A DNA stretch of 64,000 nucleotides from Haplomitrium mnioides (Eukaryota > Marchantiophyta > Haplomitriopsida > Calobryales), in contig JBNGIS010018882.1 in the NCBI GenBank assembly GCA_049999725.1, positions 1 through 64,000 on the forward strand, given 5' to 3'. Position numbers and translations under genes: made by a program. Shown one piece after another: positions 57,600-64,000 of this stretch. Every line of letters starts with the position of its first letter. The first letter of the stretch is position 1. A model generated the notes under the pieces. The model made no database searches. It was not told where the DNA came from and saw nothing but the letters and a program-made list of their open reading frames with translations.

Positions 57600-58420
57600 A
57601 AGTGTGCCTACCTCAATAATAGGTGATATTTTGAAGGAGTTTGCGGATGTGTTTCCAAAGGATTTCCCAAAATGGTTACCAAATGATCAAGGAATGTCTT
57701 TTCTAATTAAGTTGAAACTATAAAGTACTCTTTATAATCAACCTATATATCAATTATTGCCACAAGAATTAGAGGAGCTTCAAAAGACCTTGATAGATGT
57801 TTTTGAGAAGGATTTCATTCAATATAATACTTTACATTGAGAAGCTATGGTATTCTTTGTACCAAAAAAAGATGGTGGATTTTGTCTTTGTACAGATTAT
57901 TGAGGCTTGAACAATCAAATAGTGAAGAATACTTATATTCTACCTCGTATCAATGATTTGTTGGATCAATTAAGTGATGCATGATTCTTTTTTAAGTTGG
58001 ATCTTCGAAGTGGCTATTGGAAAATTCCTATCAAGCCAAGTTATATGCCAAAGACAACTTTTTGAACAAGGTATGGGCATTTTGAGTGGAAGGTTCTTAC
58101 ATTTGGTCTTACTAATGCTCTAGCAATATTCATGAATCAAATGCATCGAGTTTTTGATGGGTTATTGGATAAGTTAGTGTTGGTGTTCTTAGACAATATC
58201 ATTATCTTTAATAGAAATGAAGTTTAGCATCATCCTCATCTCAAAGAAGTATTACAAAGACTACACAATTGGAAGTTTTATTGCAAGAAGCTTAAGTGTG
58301 AGTTTTGGAAGCAAGAGGTGACTTACTTATGACATAAAGTGTATGCGGATGGTATCAAGATGGAGGAAGAGAAAATTTAGGTTATTGCATAGTGACCAAC
58401 ACCAAAGGATGTTCAAGCTT
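57600..58420 (+). pseudogene. rt: Chromovirus reverse transcriptase
   Basis: Nearly one frame with point stops: EFADVFPKDFPKWLPNDQ, then IKLKL, QELEELQKTLIDVFEKDFIQ, FVPKKDGGFCLCTDY*GLNN, LLDQLSDA*FFFKLDLRSGY, TF*TRYGHFEWKVLTFGLTN, and VLVFLDNIIIFN (FLDN at 58186-58197 instead of YLDD/FIDD). Stops at TGA where Arg (CGA) is conserved are frequent. It is inactive. Confidence 0.88.
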
Positions 58421-58985
58421 TCAATGGATTAGCAAGTTTTAATCAAAGATTCATTCATTACTATGCTCATATTGCTGCACCGCTTACAAATCTGCTAGGC
58501 AAAGAGGCAAAGTTTCAATTGACGACCAAAGAGCAATGGGTATTTCAACAACTCAAGGATGCGGTGTCTTCTCATCCAATTCTACAATCATATGACCCAA
58601 ATGCATGTTGTATAGTTGACTTTGATACCTCTAATTTTGCTATGGAGTAGTGCTACAACAAGTGTTTGAAGATGGACTTCACCCAATTGCCTTCATGTCA
58701 CACTGACTAAATGCAACAAAGAGGAATTATTTTATAGTAAATAGAGAGAAATTGGCAGTGGTTTATGCTACCAAGCTTTGGAGACACTATCTTTTAAGAA
58801 AGTAAGTACTTATATGGACCAATTACAAGCCTCTCCTACAACCAATTCACTTGGAAAATATGAAAAATCGTCATCATCGATGGAAAGATCAACTACAATT
58901 CTTTCGTATCAAGTTGGAGTACAAGTCAAGAAGGTTCCACACCATTCTCAATGCATTATCACAGAGATCAGATCATCGACTAAAT
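58421..58985 (+). pseudogene. rnh: Chromovirus RNase H
   Basis: Connection region LASFNQRFIHYYAHIAAPLT, then TTKEQWVFQQLKDAVSSHPI, VDFDTSNFAME (first catalytic Asp), a decayed middle with repeated frame changes, and LQFFRIKLEYKSRR/ALSQRSDH-type residues (58890-58975) corresponding to the W-Q..L...DF.I.Y..G..N..DALSR end. Confidence 0.83.
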
Positions 58986-59049
58986 ACATTGGGGGTTGCA
59001 AATGTTAGAATGTTACATCTTGATGAAGCAACCATTGACGGCTCTCGAC

Positions 59050-60285
59050 AAAAGTTATAGGAAGATGTCTTCTTTAATCTTGTTAGAGCACATTTGGTGG
59101 TTAAAGATAGTGAGCATCATACCTTTTCCATTCAAGATGGTATTCTCTATCAAGGTTATCAAATATATGTTCCGCAAGATGATGCGCTTCGAATGACATG
59201 TTTACAAGAAGCATAGCATATGGCGTTCCAATCTCTGGGCATCTTGGAGTAGATAGGACTATGGAGTTGCTTTAACACACTTGGTGGTGACCAAACCTAG
59301 CTTGAGATGTTTATGGCTTTGTTCATTCTTGTGAAAGTTGTTAGCGAAAAAAGGCTTCAAATCAAAAACTAGCTGGCCTTTTTCAACCACTACCAATTCC
59401 TACTACTTGTTGGGAATATGTAAGTTTAGATCTTGTCACTTTGCTTCCAACCACATCTCGTCGGTTTACTGCTATTGTGGTGTTTTTGGACAAGCTAAGC
59501 AAACAAATTCATGTAACACTAACAGTAGATATGGTGTATGCTCCATAATTGGCAAAGATTTACTTTGATGCACTTTTTTGTTATCATGGAATGCCAAAAG
59601 TGTTAACATATGATAAAGATCTACGATTCACTAGGAAGTTTTGATGAAAGTTGCTCACACTTTTGGGTACCAAACTATCTATGTCTATGACTTATCATCC
59701 TCAAGCAGATGGGCAAACTAAACACGTAAATTGCAATGTGGAGAATATGCTTTGAGCGTTTATCAATGTTCATCACATAGACTGTGATAGTTTCTTACCA
59801 GATGTGGAGTTTGCGTACAACAACTCTAAACAAACAAGTATTGGATTTTCTTCTTTCTTTCTTAATTCATGTCAACATCCTCTTGTTCTTGACGGTTTGG
59901 TTTCTCCTTCTTCTTTTCATGTTCCAAGTCTTTCTACCTTTTGTCTCATTTATCTTCCTCTTAACAAGATGCTCAAAGCCATCTTCTTATTCCTCACAAT
60001 CAGCAAAAACAATATGTCAATAAACATCATCATGATTTCTCTTATGTTTTAGATGACCAAGCTATGTTTTCTACTCATGATCTTCATTTGTCTTTAGATA
60101 ATCAAGTCTGTAAGTTATCTCCAACTTGGATTGGTCCTTACTCAATTTTTGAAGTTATTTCTCCTGTTGTGTATAAACTTGGTCTTCTTCTCCATATAAG
60201 GATTCATTATATATTTTATGTCTCTAAACTAAAGCTTTTTGTTTTAGTCCTTCTTCAATTCCAAACCATGCTCAAATTTTTCCTC
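59050..60285 (+). pseudogene. int: Chromovirus integrase
   Basis: Blocks: FSIQDGILYQGYQIYVPQDD, LGILE-type decayed HHCC region, YVSLDLVTLLPTTSRRFTAI and VVFLDKLSKQIHV (core), YHGMPKVLTYDKDLRFT, MTYHPQADGQTKHVN (HPQADGQ at 59696-59716), FLPDVEFAYNNSKQTSIGF. The C-terminal GPY/F region reads CKLSPTWIGPYSIFEVISPV and IHYIFYVSKLK. Several frameshifts are present. Confidence 0.87.
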
Positions 60286-60287
60286 TA

Positions 60288-60467
60288 CCAATAGTTCTTG
60301 ATGATCATGAAGAATATAAAGTGGATTGTATCTTGGCTAAACGAGTCCTCAAGCGTAGTCGACATCATCAAGTTCAATATAAAGTTTTGTGGAAAGGATA
60401 TTTTGTCAGCCTTTCTGGTCAGAGCCTTAACTCTTTTCCAACAGAGTTTCCCCCGATTAAGGGCTGA
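60288..60467 (+). pseudogene. Chromodomain of the chromovirus
   Basis: The uninterrupted frame of 59 residues plus stop starts PIVLDDHEEYKVDCILAKR and continues with QVQYKVLWKGYF, matching the chromodomain pattern (Y-x-V-E-x-I-L-x-x-R ... Y-x-V-K-W-K-G-Y). The usual aromatic W-x-P-x-x-x-N ending is altered (LSGQSLNSF). It would direct integration to marked chromatin. It is offset in frame from the integrase, probably by a small indel near 60270. Confidence 0.88.
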
Positions 60468-60597
60468 CTTAGTGTTTCGGGACCTTTTATGAGAGGGGCT
60501 TTGCACCGAATGGACCCCAACTTCTATTTCCCAACGCAAGAGTGACTGCACGACCTTGACAACACCCAAGCACACAACCCCAATGCCCACAGATGCA
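60468..60597. other. Short stretch between chromovirus and GC-rich LTR, no gene
   Basis: No LTR or polypurine tract of the chromovirus is visible. Base composition already rises in G+C here. Confidence 0.5.
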
Positions 60598-63500
60598 GGT
60601 CACACCCCTTCTTCAGGCCTTAACCTCGAAAAGTGCCACTTTGAAGAGAGGGGAAGTTAGAACAGAGCATCTGATTCTGGTTTGCAATGGCCTCTTGGTG
60701 AGTCCTTCAGTAGCCACCTTGCTCATTTACATGCATTTCTCAAGGACGCACACAAGTGGATCGATACGCTACTGAATAAATTCCGAAATATACTTCAGAT
60801 CCCATATCTGGACCCAGTCACCTTATATACATAAGGGAAATAGATCCCAACATCCAATTATCACAATACAATGTTGTTATTCATGACTTCCCCTGTCCAT
60901 GGTGTCCTCAAGATTTGATAAATGGAATGACGACCTTCCAAAACTAAAAACCGCACCGACCTACAAACAGAACACAAATCTAACAGCACACATAAACATA
61001 GACACACCTACACATACGCCCTGTCCTGCCAACATTGCATGCCTATCCACCTCTCAAGAACCAATCTCTCCTCCAACTTTCCTTCAGCAACTCCAGCCTT
61101 CCTCTTGCTCCTCACCTACGCACTCTGATCTAGATAGTTTTTCAACTTCCCTTGCGAGAAGCCATGAATTTACTTCCTCGGGCTTGGAAGAGGATTTCTT
61201 TAACTTCCACCTCTAGAAGACAGTCCTCTCGATTGATGGCCACCCACTCCACCTTGAGCTTCGATTGGATTTTCTATGCAGCGCGCGGACACTAACACAA
61301 CCACTCCTCTCTTGACTCCACTAGATTGTAACACCATCAACCCTCTCCCTCACGAAATACAAACCGAAAGAATCCTCTTCTCCTCTAAGTGTTGGTCCAC
61401 CTCCAAATGCTAGTCCGCCTTCAAATGTGACTACACCTGAGTAGTCTGAGCCTTTAGAGCCTCCTGCTTAGCGATTCCTAGCACCTCCTAAGTCCACCTC
61501 CACCCTGTGATGGCCTTCCTTCATGAGTCCACCCACTTCACCCAAGGTCTCACAAGAACTCTCTCCTTAGTATCTCGTTGCTTTCTCTGCACCAAAAAAC
61601 AGTCCTCATTGCTTCAGAGCAAGGTAGTCTATCCCTGCTTGTTTTTCTCCCCCCCCATCCATGACGATTCATCACCGCCCTCCCTTGAAGGTCCCTGTTT
61701 CACTTATCTGACAGCCGAGAGGTGCATTCCGCCCTTTTACATGGCTCGCAGGTGGGTTTCTTACAAGATTCAGAGCCTGACATTGGCACTGATAGCTGCG
61801 CTTTGTTGATTTCTTCTCAACAAGAGTGATTTCACGCAAAACTGACACCTATAGCTCTGGCAATCGGCGTTTGAGTAGGCATACCTTTCCCCTTTGTTTT
61901 TTCCTCGTTTTAGCTTGACAACCTGTGAGATCCTTCGGACGTCGGACAACTGACATGTGGCATGTCAAGGGATCCTGTTGGATTCCTCGAAATCCGTAAA
62001 GCTCAAGATTCCCGAGGAATCTCTAATATTTCCGCAGATTCCCAGATCCCACAGAGGTGCCACGTAATCCACAAAGCTTCAATATTCCTGAGGAATCTCT
62101 AATATTCCCGCAAATTCCCAGAGGCCCGCATGAGCGCCATGTTTCCGCAAAATCCCTTGGAACCTAGCCATTGCTTCTCGTAACCCCGCCGTCGCTTCGT
62201 AGAACCCCATAGTCGCCTTTCGGAACCCTGCCGTCGCTTCTCGGAATACTGCCACGTCATCCGTTGCCGCGCCGTTCGATGCCGCCCCGCAAGGCGATAG
62301 GCGGACCGACATAGTTGACTGGATTCCGCGGTTGACCCGCGCTGACTCCTCTTCCGTGGATGCCACGTCATCTACAAAATAGTCCCTCGCTGAGTAAGAA
62401 CGTTACCTATTATTGCCGTTTCGGCACCCACTCGCAATAAGAACAGAGGCTTCCTTCGCTTAACTCCTTCCTCCGCTTGATATAAGAACTATGCCAGACT
62501 CTCTATGGATCCCTTTTGAACTTTCAGCGCGCCCTGTCGAGCTTTCATCCTCACCAATGTCGGAACTATGATAAGCCACCCTTTCAGCTGCTGGTACCTT
62601 GCTTCTTCTTCTGGTCAGATCTCGCCTGATCACCTTTTCGACACCTCCCGCTCTTCGTCTGGTCAGACCTTCGCTATATTGCCAATTCGCATTCCCATTG
62701 TGATAAGAACGAGGCATGCCGCAGATTCCCGTCGAACTTTTAGACCTTACTATGTCGAACTTTCCCCCGCTTTGCCGGATCAGCGATACATTGTCATTTC
62801 GCCCTTCATTCCTTGGTCTTCGTTTTGGCTTCCCGTCGGATCCCCGTTAGGTGGGCTCCCCACATAGGGTGGCTAATTGGAACCCAGTTAGTAGAGGCTC
62901 CCCACTTAGGAAGGCTGATCGGAACCTGTTTAAGCGAGGCTCCCCCATTTTCCGCTAAGGCTCGAGGACTCTCTGGGACTGCCACGTGTCCCTGAATCCA
63001 TAACTATGATGCGTTGCCGCTTCACCCTTCCCGCTTGGCCTTGCAGTTGCCTTAAGGAATCCTTCATGCCACCGGAATGGTGACAAGTCACCTCTTCGTC
63101 TGGTCACTACTTCGAGTATCCCTATTTTGCCATCACTTTGGACCCGTCGAACCTTCGTTTGCGGATCCCTATTAAGTGAGGAGCCCACGTAGGGAGGCTG
63201 ATCGGATCCCACTTAACTGGGGATCCTCATGTAGGGAGCCTAGATCCTGTCGAACTCTTCGGACCCGCAATTGCTGCCACGTCGTCCGTCAAATCCCTCG
63301 GAGTGTGGTGGGCTGCTACGTTTCCGCAGTGCTCCAGGGACTCCTCAGGACTACAGCCATCAGTTAACTTCCCGAAGGTCGTTCTTCCTTAGTTATGCCT
63401 TATTCTCTTTTATTCAAATTGGACTACGATTGCCTCGAGATCTTCTCTCTATCAAGGTATTGCACGCCCCGAATGGTTGCGAATTGAGGATGTAGTGGTC

Positions 63501-63901
63501 AAAATTGTTGGCTCCTCTGCTCTGCATCCCGACTTTCACCCCCTCGCCTTCATCTCTCGTACTCCTCCCGTGGATTCTTCCTCGATTGTGGCTGGCTCCT
63601 TCCTTCTAATCTCCCTCTCACATCTGCTTGATCCCTCTGCTAGCCTTCTTACCTGACTCCTCTAGATTCCATAGGGCTCCCCCTTGGCTTGCAGGATTCA
63701 TGACCTCCGCAAGGAAAGGTAGAAAAGAAAGGAAGAGAAGGGAAAGGGGAAAGAGTAGAAAGGTGCAAGATTGGCATAACAACCATAAGACAATAAAACA
63801 CAAAGGAAAACACAAGATTAACACAAACAAAAGGGATCAACTAGGCTAGAGGCTCAACAATCCCACAAAAAATGAAAAAACTCAGATACGCTCGGTCGAC
63901 A
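60598..63901 (+). repeat. GC-rich LTR, family G copy 2
   Basis: Aligned with 27974-31534 from GGTCACACCCC (copy 1: TGTCACTCCCC) onwards through 'gatagtttttcaacttccct', 'ttcctcgggcttggaagagg', 'ccacgtcatc' modules, 'gagtaagaac' and the 'ggctccccac'/'ggctgatcgga' repeats (62850-63240). The end is tentatively set at GGTCGACA (63901), similar to GGTTGACA of copy 1; no duplication supports this, so the right border is uncertain. It could be a solo LTR or the 5' LTR of an element extending beyond the window. Confidence 0.7.
62850..63245 (+). repeat. Degenerate short repeats in the GC-rich LTR
   Basis: Phrases such as 'ggctccccacttaggaaggc', 'ggctgatcggaacc' and 'agggaggctgatcggatccc' recur four times. 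Confidence 0.65.
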
Positions 63902-64000
63902 TATTTGCTTCATGACACTACTTGAGATCCGTATTTAAACCTTGAGAATGCTCAAGAAGTTATTTGATTATTTAAAACTGCCAACCATAACAAGGACGTT
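63902..64000. other. Right edge of the window, no gene seen
   Basis: AT-richer sequence after the GC-rich LTR. No primer binding site is obvious. Confidence 0.5.

Larger units (their letters stand above)
55898..60467 (+). mobile_element. Chromovirus (Ty3/gypsy with chromodomain), no 3' LTR visible
   Basis: Order: LTR, primer site, gag, protease, RT, RNase H, integrase, chromodomain. The primer site is TGGTATCAGAGC. The element ends at the chromodomain; no second LTR occurs before the GC-rich LTR at 60598, so the 3' end is lost. Numerous stops replace conserved Arg, Gln and Trp codons. Confidence 0.88.

Noticed and set aside
60285-60590. Minus-strand open frame of 101 codons opposite the chromodomain
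   Set aside because: It is the antisense shadow of the plus-strand chromodomain and following sequence.
61507-61809. 100-codon open frame in the second GC-rich LTR
   Set aside because: No counterpart in copy 1 and no motif; expected by chance in GC-rich sequence.

Overview
The window looks like intergenic DNA from a large, repeat-rich plant nuclear genome. I found no convincing intact host gene and no tRNA, rRNA, CRISPR or bacterial-type feature. The plant assignment rests on Ty1/copia and Ty3/gypsy families typical of plants: copia gag with a CCHC knuckle, a copia integrase with an AT-hook, a chromovirus with a chromodomain and an initiator-Met-type primer site, and an element with 4 kb LTRs. 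The exact lineage (fern, gymnosperm or angiosperm) cannot be read from the sequence. Two 100-N gaps (110-209 and 42516-42615) mark assembly breaks. Almost every reading frame is broken.

Left part (1-19.8 kb): a 5'-truncated plus-strand copia element (copia-1, about 1.2-19.8 kb) is cut in the middle of its integrase by a 14,302 bp Ty3/gypsy element (2837-17138) with LTRs of 3.9 and 4.5 kb. The copia frame resumes exactly across the target duplication (GAGGT/AAGGT). The 3' LTR of the gypsy element carries a 276 bp solo LTR (14812-15087, TSD TTCTC). Upstream of copia-1 lies a tail repeat with a 52 bp tandem array, present again in inverted orientation at 38.2-39.0 kb.

Middle part (19.8-55 kb): the most unusual component is a multicopy element with two divergent genes. 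The plus-strand gene has the G-H-T-H-x-x-I-D signature I associate with DUF7869-type proteins. The minus-strand gene is spliced and I do not recognise it. Copy A is broken into 19.8-24.7, 45.06-45.70 and 53.68-54.56 kb by an Athila-like gypsy element (LTRs 24696-26592 and 42094-45055, tRNA-Asp-like primer site) and by a minus-strand copia element with very short LTRs (copia-2, 45704-53676). Copy B (about 27.8-39 kb) lies between the Athila-like LTRs. Its minus-strand gene is split by a 3,561 bp GC-rich solo LTR (27974-31534, exact TSD CAGAT). Both copies carry arrays of about 30 bp palindromic repeats at matching places in predicted introns. Copia-2 has two in-frame minisatellites (48 bp and 36 bp periods) inside its reverse transcriptase.

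Right part (55.9-64 kb): a decayed chromovirus (LTR, primer site, gag, protease, RT, RNase H, integrase, chromodomain; 55.9-60.47 kb) without a visible 3' LTR, followed by a second copy of the GC-rich LTR family. The window is therefore a layered record of insertions rather than a set of cooperating genes. The divergent two-gene element with its palindromic arrays is the best candidate for an under-described system.
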